Shown: in pieces, positions 44,385 through 53,339 of the stretch
How the letters are laid out: each line of letters opens with the position of its first letter
How positions within the stretch are numbered: position 1 is the first letter of the stretch
Source of the DNA: Cognatundibacterium curvum
GTDB taxonomy: Bacteria; Pseudomonadota; Gammaproteobacteria; Burkholderiales; Burkholderiaceae_D
Assembly (NCBI RefSeq): GCF_014284235.1
Contig: NZ_JACOGD010000009.1
Span: 96,078-160,077 of the forward strand
Length of the DNA: 64,000 nucleotides
Direction of reading: 5' to 3'
Notes under the pieces: model-generated
What the model was told of the DNA's origin: nothing
What the model saw: only the letters and a program-made list of their open reading frames with translations
Database searches by the model: none
Position numbers and translations under genes: made by a program

Positions 44385-44968
44385 CTGAATTTTTTGCCTT
44401 TTCCGTATTTGCCTGGATAGGCTCTTTTACACCCGGCCCGAATGTCGCGATAGCCGCGACCACCGGTGTGAATCACGGTTTTCGCGCAGCCTTGCCGCAG
44501 GTGGCCGGGGTGCCGCTGGGTTTCGTCATCATGATGTGGGTGGTCGGTAGCAGTGGCACGCTGGTATTGCAACAGTATCCGGTGTTGATACTGATGATGA
44601 AACTATTGGGTAACGCCTACTTATTGTATCTGGCGTGGAAACTGTGTTTTTCTACCAACCTGGCCGATAACCGCGGTATGCAGGCACTGACCTTGCCGCA
44701 AGCCGCGTTGTTTCAGGTGGTTAATCCAAAAGCCTGGATGATGCTGGTCGCAGCGACCTCCACCTATGTCATAGGACAAAGCGATTTTCTGAATCGTATG
44801 ACCTGGATGAGCATAGGCTTCGCGGTACCCAGTGCTTTAAGTTTGCTGGCCTGGGCCTGGATGGGGCAGCAGTTGCGTGCCTGGTTATTGGTCGGTCAGC
44901 GCTTGCGTTATTTTAATCTGATGATGGGCGCTTCACTGGCATGCACGGCGCTTTGGATGATGCGATAA
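44375..44968 (+). CDS. LysE/RhtB family amino-acid exporter
   Basis: Inner-membrane exporter of 197 residues with six helices and the LysE signature (SFTPGPNVAIAATTGVNHGFRAALPQVAGVPLGF; FQVVNPKAWMM). Exports an amino acid or related amine; substrate unknown. RBS GGAGAA lies inside the DUF2917 gene. Confidence 0.92.
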   Translation: MPLTEFFAFSVFAWIGSFTPGPNVAIAATTGVNHGFRAALPQVAGVPLGFVIMMWVVGSSGTLVLQQYPVLILMMKLLGNAYLLYLAWKLCFSTNLADNRGMQALTLPQAALFQVVNPKAWMMLVAATSTYVIGQSDFLNRMTWMSIGFAVPSALSLLAWAWMGQQLRAWLLVGQRLRYFNLMMGASLACTALWMMR

Positions 44969-45244
44969 AGATAATGCTTTGTGCTCAGGCATCTGCTTAA
45001 AATTCAGACTATATACCTATCGTTAAAAAACGAAGATTCATCGGTGTAAACCGCATAATGGTAGACTATGCCGAATTAAATCAATAAGACCACTCGATTT
45101 TGGGGGTATGAATCACTCAGGGGCGGGCTTACAATAGAACGTTATTTGAAGCTAATTCAAAACCTTATTTGCAAGCAGGTTCTCCAACAACCATTGCCGC
45201 CAACCTTGTCGCCTTTTCCTGGCGCCCTTTACTCTGGATTAATT

Positions 45245-45703
45245 ATGTCTGTTTACGAAAAACTGAAAGTGCTGAATATAGAATTGCCTGCGGTTGCCAC
45301 ACCTGCTGCTGCGTATGTCATGTATGCCCAGACAGGTAATACGGTATTTATTTCTGGCCATATTGCCAAGCAGGATGGCAAGGTCTGGGTAGGCCAGTTA
45401 GGTAAAAATATTACGACCGATGAGGGCAAGCAGGCAGCCCGTGCCGTTGCCATCGATCTCATCGCGACTTTGCAGGCAGCCTGCGGTGGTGATTTGACGC
45501 GCGTCAAGCGTATTGTGAAACTGATGAGTCTGGTCAATTCCATGCCTGACTACACAGAGCAGCATCTGGTCACTAATGGCGCATCGGAATTGATGGTAGA
45601 AGTATTCGGTGATGCTGGCAAACACGCACGCTCCGCTTTTGGTGTTGCGCAGATTCCTATGGGTGCCTGCGTAGAAATCGAATTAATCGCCGAGCTCGCT
45701 TAA
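45245..45703 (+). CDS. RidA/YjgF family protein
   Basis: Cytosolic protein of 152 residues related to Rid (YjgF/UK114) enamine/imine deaminases of the longer ~150-residue group (VFISGHIAKQDGKVWVGQLGKNITTDEGKQAARAVAIDLIATLQAA; IPMGACVEIELIAEL). The arginine that marks true RidA deaminases is not obvious at the usual C-terminal site (GACVEIE rather than a P.xxRxxVE form), so the activity may differ. ATG 45245; GGATTAATT precedes. Confidence 0.85.
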   Translation: MSVYEKLKVLNIELPAVATPAAAYVMYAQTGNTVFISGHIAKQDGKVWVGQLGKNITTDEGKQAARAVAIDLIATLQAACGGDLTRVKRIVKLMSLVNSMPDYTEQHLVTNGASELMVEVFGDAGKHARSAFGVAQIPMGACVEIELIAELA

Positions 45704-45813
45704 TGCACATCTGCCGGTGTGGCCTTAGGTGGCACTGGCATACTGAAATTTGCTTTACTTACATTTAACGACAACAAAATTGCCGCAACGGCATGACTTT
45801 TAGTGAGACCAGC

Positions 45814-47007
45814 ATGAAACTTGAAAATCCCACCCCTATAGATTGGAAGTTCTCCGTTCGCGCCGAGCAACTGCAAAGCTCTGCGATCCGTGAGATTCTC
45901 AAAGTGACCATGCGTCCGGAAGTCATTTCCTTTGCCGGTGGTTTGCCATCTCCTGCAACCTTTCCGGTAGAGCGCATGAAAGCGGCTTTCGACAAAGTAT
46001 TGTCTGAGCAAGGTAAGATGGCATTGCAATATGGTCCTACCGATGGTTATGCTCCGCTGCGTGAATTTCTGGCGAAATCTCTGTCCACACCGACTTCGAC
46101 GATTTTGCCTGAGCAAATCATGATGGTGTCCGGGTCGCAGCAGGCGCTGGATCTGATCGGTAAAGTTCTGGTTGACGAAGGTAGTAAAGTCTTGGTGGAA
46201 ACACCAAGCTATCTTGGCGCTTTGCAGGCATTTTCTGTTTATCAGCCACAGTTTGAATCGGTCGATACCGATGAACATGGTTTGATCCCGGCCTCCGTGG
46301 CAGAAAAAGGTCAGGGCGCGAAGCTGATGTATGCCTTGCCAAATTTCCAAAATCCGACAGGCCGCACGCTGTCAGTCGAGCGTCGTTATGAGCTGGTTGA
46401 AACCTGCGCACGCATGGGCATACCGCTGATTGAAGATAATCCTTATGGCGATCTGTGCTACAGCGGTGAACCGCTGCCAAAAATGCTGAACATGAATCCG
46501 GATGGCGTGATTTACATGGGTTCGTTCTCTAAAGTGCTGACACCCGGCATACGCCTGGGTTACATCGTGGCACCGGTACCGCTGATCCGTAAGCTGGAAC
46601 AGGCTAAGCAGGCTTCCGACCTGCATACCGCCCAACTGACGCAGATGGTGGTGTATGAAGTAATCAAGGATGGTTTCCTTGATGAACATATCCCAACTAT
46701 CCGTGCGCTGTATTCGCGTCAGTGCGATGTCATGCTGGAAGCCATGAGTCAGCATTTCCCTGCCAGCGTCAGCTGGACTCGCCCAGAAGGCGGCATGTTC
46801 ATCTGGGTTACCCTGCCAGCACATATGGATAGCAAACAATTGCTGGACGAGGCGATTGCACAGAATGTGGCTTTTGTACCGGGTGGTCCTTTCTACGCCA
46901 ACGAGGCTGAGAAAAATACCTTGCGTTTATCCTTCGTCACGGTTTCACCTGAGCGTATCCATGAAGGCATAGAAAAACTGGGCAAGCTGATCAAGGCGAA
47001 ACTTTGA
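45814..47007 (+). CDS. PLP-dependent aminotransferase, 2-aminoadipate (LysN)-like
   Basis: Class I/II aminotransferase of 397 residues without a DNA-binding domain. Marks: VISFAGGLPSPATFP, YGPTDGYAPLREFL, SGSQQALDLIGKVLVDEGSKVLVE, YALPNFQNPTGRTL, and PLP lysine in MGSFSKVLTPGIRLGY. This group includes LysN and aromatic or branched-chain aminotransferases of wide specificity. Starts 110 bases after the Rid gene, a frequent neighbour of PLP enzymes because Rid proteins remove reactive enamines. Strong terminator follows. Confidence 0.9.
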   Translation: MKLENPTPIDWKFSVRAEQLQSSAIREILKVTMRPEVISFAGGLPSPATFPVERMKAAFDKVLSEQGKMALQYGPTDGYAPLREFLAKSLSTPTSTILPEQIMMVSGSQQALDLIGKVLVDEGSKVLVETPSYLGALQAFSVYQPQFESVDTDEHGLIPASVAEKGQGAKLMYALPNFQNPTGRTLSVERRYELVETCARMGIPLIEDNPYGDLCYSGEPLPKMLNMNPDGVIYMGSFSKVLTPGIRLGYIVAPVPLIRKLEQAKQASDLHTAQLTQMVVYEVIKDGFLDEHIPTIRALYSRQCDVMLEAMSQHFPASVSWTRPEGGMFIWVTLPAHMDSKQLLDEAIAQNVAFVPGGPFYANEAEKNTLRLSFVTVSPERIHEGIEKLGKLIKAKL

Positions 47008-47035
47008 TCTTCAAACAGTAAGCATACTGCTAAGT

Positions 47036-47065
47036 AAAGCCAGCTTTCGAAGCTGGCTTTTTTTT
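47036..47065 (+). terminator. terminator of aminotransferase gene
   Basis: 11-bp stem AAAGCCAGCTT/AAGCTGGCTTT, 3-base loop, eight T residues. Confidence 0.93.
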
Positions 47066-47197
47066 AGCCTAGCCCGGATCAGCTCAGCTTAGCTATATTG
47101 GACATGCAAAATTGTGAGTTATTGTGATAATTGTCATCTGATCTGGCCTTATGACGTTATGCTGTGCGGGTTCACTGTTTTTCAACTGGAGTCAATC

Positions 47198-47809
47198 ATG
47201 AAAAAAAATATCATACTCGCCGGAATATTATTGAGCACAGCCAGCGCTGTTTTTGCACAAAATGCACAAATGAATAAGCAGCAATATGCAGACGCGTCAA
47301 AGCAGGCTGCCAGCCGTTATACAGAAGATAAAAAATTATGCGCTGAAGAAAGTAACTCAGCTACCCGTATGCAGTGCTTACGGGATGCCAAAGCTGTTTA
47401 CAACGATGCACTTGCTGCTGCAAAGACAGCATCCGCAAAAAATAACCAGGCCGGCAACCAAAAAAATCAACCGGTATGTGCCGAATGTGGTCGTGTTATC
47501 GCTTTGAATGTCAGTGAAAAAGAAGGTGAGGGCAGTGCTTTAGGTGTCATCGCCGGTGGTGTTGCAGGCGCATTATTGGGCAATCAGGTAGGTGGCGGTA
47601 CTGGTCGTGATCTGGCAACTATCGCGGGTGCGGCTGGTGGTGCGATGGCGGGACATAAAATTGAACAGAAAGTCAAATCTGCCAAAGTCTGGACGGTCAC
47701 AGTCCAATACGATAACGGCAATAAACAGAATTTTCATTTTGATCAGGATCCTGGATTGCAATCCGGTGATTTAGTGAAAAACAGCGGTTCCAGTATCGTG
47801 CGCAGATAA
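47198..47809 (+). CDS. glycine-zipper 2TM domain protein
   Basis: Exported protein of 203 residues: signal peptide (IILAGILLSTASAVFAQ), a charged helical segment with two Cys, a Cys pair (VCAEC), and a glycine zipper (GVIAGGVAGALLGNQVGGGTGRDLATIAGAAGGAMAG) plus a C-terminal beta domain. Same architecture as the lipoprotein at 31377 but without a lipobox. RBS CTGGAG. Single gene with terminator. Confidence 0.85.
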   Translation: MKKNIILAGILLSTASAVFAQNAQMNKQQYADASKQAASRYTEDKKLCAEESNSATRMQCLRDAKAVYNDALAAAKTASAKNNQAGNQKNQPVCAECGRVIALNVSEKEGEGSALGVIAGGVAGALLGNQVGGGTGRDLATIAGAAGGAMAGHKIEQKVKSAKVWTVTVQYDNGNKQNFHFDQDPGLQSGDLVKNSGSSIVRR

Positions 47810-47845
47810 TTATTTTTTTGATCAAACCTGTTGTGTATCAGACAT

Positions 47846-47886
47846 AACGGCATAACAATTTTTCAAATTGTTATGCCGTTTTTCTA
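47846..47886 (+). terminator. terminator of glycine-zipper gene
   Basis: 16-bp perfect stem AACGGCATAACAATTT/AAATTGTTATGCCGTT, 3-base loop, T run. Confidence 0.93.
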
Positions 47887-48001
47887 TTTTTTCTGCGTCA
47901 GCACAACAAAAAAGCAGCAACAAAAATCCCTTTCTTGCCTGAAAAGAATCTCGCAGTTAGACTGCAAGTCAGATTTAAGTTTATTGCCAAGAGGCATACA
48001 A

Positions 48002-48823
48002 ATGATTATGCGCAGGATATTTTCGAAATGTTTACATTTAGGCATAGGGCTGGGTTTGCTCATGTCTGCAGGGGCGCAGGTACAGGCGTCTGCGCCGGAA
48101 TCGTGTAAAAAAATAATTTCTACTGGCAACCCCGAATATCCGCCTTATTTATGGCGCGATCCTGAAGATGAAAACCGTTTAATCGGTGCCAACGCTGATT
48201 TCGTACAAGCCATAGGAAAAGAAATAGGTATTCCGGTTGAGGTTCGCTATTTCGGGCCTTGGGGCAGAGTGCAGGAAGAGGCAAAATTAGGCAGAGTGGA
48301 CTTGCTGGCCGGTGCTTTTTTGACCTTGCCACGATTTGATTACATGGATTATGTGTATCCGGCATTTCGTGAAACCAGCACCGTTATCTGGATCAGAAAA
48401 GGTGGCAAAGTCCGTTATAAAAAATGGAGTGATCTGACTGGGAAAAGCGGCGTCACCGTTATCAATAACAGCTTCGGTGAGGAATTCGACCGTTATGCTA
48501 AAGAGTCTTTGCGCATCTCAACCGTAGCGACGCTGGAGCAGGCGCTGGCGATACTGAATTTGGGACGTGCGGATTATCTGATTTATGAAGAGGCGCCGGG
48601 ATTAGCCATTGCTGCTAAAAATCAAATCACCAGTTTGCAGGCAGTTTATCCTGCCATTACGAATGAAAATCTGTATCTGACCATTCCGCACAAGTCGCCT
48701 TGCAATACGCCGGAAATGCGGGCCCGTGTAGCAAAAGCAATGTATAAACTTGATAAGCAAAAAGTGATGGATAAATTGCTGGAGGCGAATATGGACCTCT
48801 GGCGCAAGCAGCACGCAAAATAA
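48002..48823 (+). CDS. extracellular solute-binding protein, family 3
   Basis: Periplasmic binding protein of 273 residues: signal peptide (LHLGIGLGLLMSAGAQVQA), then an SBP_bac_3 fold (STGNPEYPPYLWRD; ADFVQAIGKEIGIPVEVRYFGPWGRVQEEAKLGRVDLLAGAFLTLPR). No ABC permease or ATPase is near. The next gene, 21 bases on, is a sensor kinase, so this protein probably delivers a ligand signal rather than nutrients. ATG 48002 has GAGG at good spacing. Confidence 0.88.
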   Translation: MIMRRIFSKCLHLGIGLGLLMSAGAQVQASAPESCKKIISTGNPEYPPYLWRDPEDENRLIGANADFVQAIGKEIGIPVEVRYFGPWGRVQEEAKLGRVDLLAGAFLTLPRFDYMDYVYPAFRETSTVIWIRKGGKVRYKKWSDLTGKSGVTVINNSFGEEFDRYAKESLRISTVATLEQALAILNLGRADYLIYEEAPGLAIAAKNQITSLQAVYPAITNENLYLTIPHKSPCNTPEMRARVAKAMYKLDKQKVMDKLLEANMDLWRKQHAK

Positions 48824-48844
48824 ACGGCTGCACAGAGGCTTGCT

Positions 48845-50827
48845 TTGCAAAGATATTCTTTAAGACAAATTTCGATTTTTGGTGTCGGACTCGGCATTTT
48901 GCTGCCTGCGCTCGTGTTCGGATACTTCATGGTGCTGGCACGCTACGAGCGTGAAGTACAGTTGCGCATCCGCAATCCCATGGTGCAGTATGCCGATATG
49001 CTGGCAAAAGCGATGGAAGTGCCGATCTGGAATGTCGATAAAGAGGTGGGTCGCCAGTTTGTCAGTGGCGTGATGCGCAATCCTGAAGTTGTCAGTATTG
49101 CCATTACTGATGAGGCGGGTTCCGATTTTGTCAGTCAAAAAAAAGAAGCCGGATCCAGCGCTGCGTTACTGACCGATACCCGTCCTGTTATTCTCGATAA
49201 TAAAATTATCGGTAAAGTCGAAATTTCGCTCACGACCGCCAATGTGAAACATGATTTGCTGGAAGATGTTGCCACGCAATTGCTGGGTTTGGGGGCGCAA
49301 GTCTTGTTCTCCTTCGCTTTAATCTGGTTTCTGTTTGACCGCCGTATCATACGTCCTATACAAATTTTGCAGCAGGAAACCGCGAGGCTGGCCAGTGGTC
49401 AGATGGAGCAGCCTTTGGCGTGGACACGTCAGGATGAAATTGGCAACCTGGCACAGGGGTTGAACAAAATGCGCCTGAATCTGGGCGAGCTGATTGCAGG
49501 GCGAGAACATCAGAATGCCTTGCTACAGCAAGAACTCGCAGAACGGTTGCGGGTTGAACAAATCCTGCGTGAAACAGAAGAAAAATTTATCGCGATTTTT
49601 CAGGCTTCACCGGTTGCGATGACGGTATTCAGAAAAAATCCCACTTACCGCATGGCTGATGTCAACGATGCCTGGGTGCGTCAGTTCGGCTGGTCACATG
49701 AAACCATACTTGGGCAAGTCAGCATGCAAGAGTATTTGTGGCGTAACATGGACGATTTTCATCATGTCGTCCAATGTCTTGAGCGCGATGGAGAAATACA
49801 TGGCTACGAAGCCTGGTGCCGCAGCGGTATCGCCGGTCGTTTGTTACTGTGTGAATTGTCTGGCCGTCTGGTAAGAATTGCCGAGGAAACCATGCTGATT
49901 CTGGTTCAGGAGGATATTACGGAAAAACGCCAGAATGAACAGGCTATCCGTAATATGAATGTCACGCTGGAAAAACGCGTTTCCGAGCGTACCCACGAAT
50001 TAGAAGTGGCCAATACTGAGCTGACTATAGTGCTCGAAGATTTACAACGCGCACAACAGGAATTGCTGCGCACAGAAAAAATGGCGGCATTGGGTTCGCT
50101 GGTCGCCGGTGTGGCGCATGAATTGAATACGCCTATCGGTACCAGTGTGACAGTCGCCAGTACTTTGCAACAGCAAACTACAGAGATTTATCAGCAATTT
50201 CAGCAAGGCTTACGCAAGTCAGTGCTGGAAGATTATTTATCTAATGCCCGCCTGGGCACGGATTTGCTCTTGCGTAATCTGAGCAAGGCTTCCGAGCTGG
50301 TCGCCAGTTTCAAGCAAGTCGCAGTCGATCGCACCAGCGCCAACCGTCGCCAGTTTGCGCTCGATGAGATGATGGATGAATTAATCTTGACGCTGGGCCC
50401 CATGATACGTAAGACGCCGCATGAAGTGATTGCTGACATTCCCGCGAAGATGCTGCTGGATAGCTATCCGGGCGCACTGGGCCAGGTCATGACCAACCTG
50501 ATCAACAATGCCTTCATCCACGCATTTGATGCAGATGTGCGCGGCCAGGTGCGTATAGAGGGGCGCGACAAGGGTGAGGAATGCATCGAGATTACCGTGA
50601 CCGATAATGGTAAAGGTATTCCACCAGCCAATATTGGTCGCATCTTTGATCCTTTCTTCACCACCCGTCTGGGGCAAGGTGGTAGCGGACTCGGACTGAA
50701 CATCGTCTACAATCTCGTCAAAGATGTATTAGGTGGCGATATACGGGTGTCCAGCACCGTTGGCGAAGGAACGCGTTTCAGTATGAGCATACCGAAAATT
50801 GCCAAAATCTCTGAAACCCCGCATTAA
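48845..50827 (+). CDS. PAS-containing sensor histidine kinase (TTG start)
   Basis: Membrane kinase of 660 residues: TM1 ~10-30, periplasmic domain ~31-145, TM2 ~146-164, HAMP (~165-220), PAS (~245-360), coiled coil (~365-415), HisKA-type domain with phospho-His425 in GVAHELNTPIG, and HATPase (NLINNAFIHAF; GQGGSGLGLNIVYNLV). The family resembles HAMP/PAS kinases lacking a fused receiver. No ATG fits: translation should start at TTG 48845 with GAGG upstream, 21 bases after the solute-binding protein gene. No response regulator adjacent. Confidence 0.9.
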   Translation: MQRYSLRQISIFGVGLGILLPALVFGYFMVLARYEREVQLRIRNPMVQYADMLAKAMEVPIWNVDKEVGRQFVSGVMRNPEVVSIAITDEAGSDFVSQKKEAGSSAALLTDTRPVILDNKIIGKVEISLTTANVKHDLLEDVATQLLGLGAQVLFSFALIWFLFDRRIIRPIQILQQETARLASGQMEQPLAWTRQDEIGNLAQGLNKMRLNLGELIAGREHQNALLQQELAERLRVEQILRETEEKFIAIFQASPVAMTVFRKNPTYRMADVNDAWVRQFGWSHETILGQVSMQEYLWRNMDDFHHVVQCLERDGEIHGYEAWCRSGIAGRLLLCELSGRLVRIAEETMLILVQEDITEKRQNEQAIRNMNVTLEKRVSERTHELEVANTELTIVLEDLQRAQQELLRTEKMAALGSLVAGVAHELNTPIGTSVTVASTLQQQTTEIYQQFQQGLRKSVLEDYLSNARLGTDLLLRNLSKASELVASFKQVAVDRTSANRRQFALDEMMDELILTLGPMIRKTPHEVIADIPAKMLLDSYPGALGQVMTNLINNAFIHAFDADVRGQVRIEGRDKGEECIEITVTDNGKGIPPANIGRIFDPFFTTRLGQGGSGLGLNIVYNLVKDVLGGDIRVSSTVGEGTRFSMSIPKIAKISETPH

Positions 50828-50858
50828 GCGACTTACTTCTGGATAGAGGTAGCTTGCT

Positions 50859-50894
50859 TTGCCTGCATGCCATAGTTCTGCTACAGTCTTGTAA
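50859..50894 (+). promoter_or_regulatory. promoter giving leaderless pseudouridine synthase mRNA
   Basis: -35 TTGCCT (50859-50864), 17-bp spacer, -10 TACAGT (50882-50887); the expected start is the A of ATG 50894. Confidence 0.6.
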
Positions 50895-51622
50895 TGAGTA
50901 AATTATCTTTAGACCGTATTCTGCAGTCGCAGGGATTTGGATCGCGCAAGTATTGCCGCGAGCTGATAGAGGATGGCGAGGTCAGCATCCAGGGTGAAGT
51001 TGTCGATAACTATAAGCTGACGTTGGAAACCAATGGCTTGCAGTTCACGATTTTCGAGGAAGAATGGACTTATCGCGAGCATGTCTACATTGCACTCAAC
51101 AAGCCATCCAATTTTGAATGTTCGCGTAAGCCCAGCCATCATCCCGGGGTACTGACTTTATTGCCCGAGCAATTCAGCTGGCGCGATGTGCAGCCGGTTG
51201 GCCGACTGGATCACGATACTACCGGTATGTTGCTGATGTCGGATGACGGGCCTTTCATTCACGCACAGTCATCGCCTAAGCGTCATGTACCCAAGGTCTA
51301 TCTGGCGACGACAGCTGAACCGGTGACTGAGGCACTGGTCAGCACTTTACTCAGTGGCGTGCAATTACATGATGAGCCTGCACCGCTCGCCGCCCAGATG
51401 TGCCGCCAGGTCGCAGAGTTTCAAATCGAGATTATTTTGGAGCAAGGCAAGTATCATCAGGTCAAGCGCATGTTAGCGGCAGCAGGTAATCATTGTGCCG
51501 CGTTGCAACGCACCGCGATAGGTAAGTTAACACTCGCATCGCTGGAGCTGGAAGAAGGGGAGTGGTGTTACCTGACGCAAGAGCAGCTGGACTTACTGGT
51601 TCCTGTCGATTTCAACGCGTAA
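50894..51622 (+). CDS. RsuA-family 16S rRNA pseudouridine synthase
   Basis: RNA-modifying enzyme of 242 residues: S4 RNA-binding domain (LSLDRILQSQGFGSRKYCRELIEDGEVSIQGE) and catalytic domain with Asp in PVGRLDHDTTGMLLMSDDG. Best match to the RsuA (16S position 516) group; RluE/RluF cannot be fully excluded. No SD precedes ATG; see the promoter entry. Confidence 0.88.
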   Translation: MSKLSLDRILQSQGFGSRKYCRELIEDGEVSIQGEVVDNYKLTLETNGLQFTIFEEEWTYREHVYIALNKPSNFECSRKPSHHPGVLTLLPEQFSWRDVQPVGRLDHDTTGMLLMSDDGPFIHAQSSPKRHVPKVYLATTAEPVTEALVSTLLSGVQLHDEPAPLAAQMCRQVAEFQIEIILEQGKYHQVKRMLAAAGNHCAALQRTAIGKLTLASLELEEGEWCYLTQEQLDLLVPVDFNA

Positions 51623-51728
51623 GCGGGAGCGCTTTCGCGTTGCTTAAGGTTTCAACATGAATTCACTGGCCTGAGTTTCATGGATTTCAGGTCTTTCGTT
51701 TTGCTGATCATGAATGAGGAAACTGACT

Positions 51729-52334
51729 ATGCGCGTAATTGCTGTGACCAACCCCAAAGGGGGCGTAGGAAAAACCACTTTTTCCACTAATCTGGCCGGA
51801 TATTTTGCCGCTCAGGGTCAGACCGTCATGCTGGGAGACATGGATGTTCAGCAATCCTCTCTCAGCTGGCTGAAAATCCGTCCCGATAATCTGGCGCGCA
51901 TCACGCCCTGGCAGCCTGCTGATGCCTTGCCATCCAAAGCAAGCAAAGGACATATGGTACTGGATACGCCCGCTGGTCTGGCCGGTGCTGCGCTGGAACA
52001 GGTGCTGGCGCTGGCGACGAAAATCGTCATTCCTTTGCAGCCCTCGATTTTCGATATTCTCGCTACCCAGGATTTTCTGAATCTGATCGCCCAACAAAAA
52101 CACCGTTGCGAAGTCGGCGTATTAGGTATGCGCGTCCACGCGCGCAGCCGCTCTGCCGACCAGTTGGCGAACTATGTGAATCAACTGGGCTTACCGGTGA
52201 TCGGTTATTTACGTGACACCCAGAACTATATACAACTGGCGGCCCATGGCGCGACCATCTGGGATGTCGCGCCATCGCGCGTGGATAAAGATCTGGAACA
52301 ATGGGAAGAGGTGTTGCGCTGGATAGAGCGTTAG
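51729..52334 (+). CDS. ParA family ATPase
   Basis: MinD/ParA-type ATPase of 201 residues with deviant Walker A NPKGGVGKTTFS, DMDVQQSS, and DTPAGLAG. No ParB-like gene follows, so it is likely an orphan ParA used for positioning another cellular cargo. ATG 51729 chosen because the ParA fold starts with MRVIAVTNPKGG; an in-frame ATG lies at 51714. Confidence 0.88.
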   Translation: MRVIAVTNPKGGVGKTTFSTNLAGYFAAQGQTVMLGDMDVQQSSLSWLKIRPDNLARITPWQPADALPSKASKGHMVLDTPAGLAGAALEQVLALATKIVIPLQPSIFDILATQDFLNLIAQQKHRCEVGVLGMRVHARSRSADQLANYVNQLGLPVIGYLRDTQNYIQLAAHGATIWDVAPSRVDKDLEQWEEVLRWIER

Positions 52335-52351
52335 GCTTTTTTGTACGGATG

Positions 52352-52376
52352 TCGGTACACCCGTCGTGTGTACCGA
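52352..52376 (+). terminator. candidate terminator of ParA gene
   Basis: 9-bp stem TCGGTACAC/GTGTACCGA, 7-base loop, then TCCATTTTGTTT, a modest U-tract. Confidence 0.55.
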
Positions 52377-52483
52377 TCCATTTTGTTTCATAGGAAACCT
52401 TCCGCTTGTCAGTTTTTTTGGAGGCTTAGGTCGAAAAACGCAATATTTCCGTCAGAAAATTACCCTCTCCAGTAATACTTACC

Positions 52484-52489
52484 TATAAT
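52484..52489 (+). promoter_or_regulatory. -10 box upstream of PlsC-like gene
   Basis: Perfect TATAAT 54 bases before ATG; no clear -35. A small hairpin TCCCTG/CAGGGA lies just downstream in the leader. Confidence 0.45.
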
Positions 52490-52542
52490 GCCGTCTCCCT
52501 GAGTACAGGGAAGTTTCCCTTTTTATATCAAAGACTTACGGC

Positions 52543-53139
52543 ATGCACCTGACTATCTTCGAAACTCCTATCATTAACACATTGATGCGCTGGATCGCCG
52601 TCCTGGCTGCGCGACTGACCGGTTGGCGCGTTGAGGGCATACAGCCTGCCGAGAAAAAATACGTATTGATTGCAGCCCCGCATACCAGTAACTGGGATTT
52701 TCCGGTGACCCTGATGGTGTGCTTTGTGCTGCGTCTGCGTGTCTATTGGATGGGGAAAGCCAGCCTGTTTCCACCTGTGCTGGGTGGCGTGATGCGTTGG
52801 CTGGGCGGGATTGCGGTGGATCGCAGCCGTTCCGGCAATTTGGTACAGAGCACAGTGGATGCGTTTCATGCCAGCGACAGGTTGACTGTGATCGTGCCGC
52901 CGGAGGGTACGCGTGGCAAAGTCACTCATTGGAAAACCGGCTTTTACTATATCGCACTTGGCGCCGGGGTACCGATTGCCCTAGGTTATCTGGATTTCGG
53001 TCGTAAGGTGGGCGGTATAGGGAAAATGTTTATGCCGACTGGCGATATTGCTGCCGACATGCAGGAAATCCGCCAGTTCTACGCCGGCATACAAGGCAAG
53101 CACCCGCAACAATTTGAGGACAATATTCAGATCCGTTAA
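52543..53139 (+). CDS. 1-acyl-glycerol-3-phosphate acyltransferase-like (PlsC family)
   Basis: Acyltransferase of 198 residues with block I APHTSNWDFPV, GGIAVDR and the block III PEGTRGK segment. It probably acylates lysophospholipids at the inner membrane; the truncated form (no long N-terminal helix) is common. Weak RBS. Own terminator. Confidence 0.88.
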   Translation: MHLTIFETPIINTLMRWIAVLAARLTGWRVEGIQPAEKKYVLIAAPHTSNWDFPVTLMVCFVLRLRVYWMGKASLFPPVLGGVMRWLGGIAVDRSRSGNLVQSTVDAFHASDRLTVIVPPEGTRGKVTHWKTGFYYIALGAGVPIALGYLDFGRKVGGIGKMFMPTGDIAADMQEIRQFYAGIQGKHPQQFEDNIQIR

Positions 53140-53257
53140 GCTGGCTTCAGCTTGTCGCCCGCAACTTCCCTGCTATTTGCGCCCGAATAGCCTGCCTGTC
53201 GGCCATTTGGCAGGGCTGCCTAAGGCAAGACCCTGATCAGATGCGGCTGTCAGCCCG

Positions 53258-53282
53258 AAATGCGGCTGGGAGCCGCATTTTT
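53258..53282 (+). terminator. terminator of PlsC-like gene
   Basis: 10-bp stem AAATGCGGCT/AGCCGCATTT, 3-base loop, TTTTT. Confidence 0.88.
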
Positions 53283-53339
53283 ACTCAGACTAGGATTTTG
53301 GAATTTGACCGATAGTGCGTGTATTCGCCTATCCGTATC

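Noticed and set aside
51729..52334. ParA as evidence for a plasmid or integrative element
   Set aside because: There is no ParB, replication or integration gene; neighbours are ordinary chromosomal genes.
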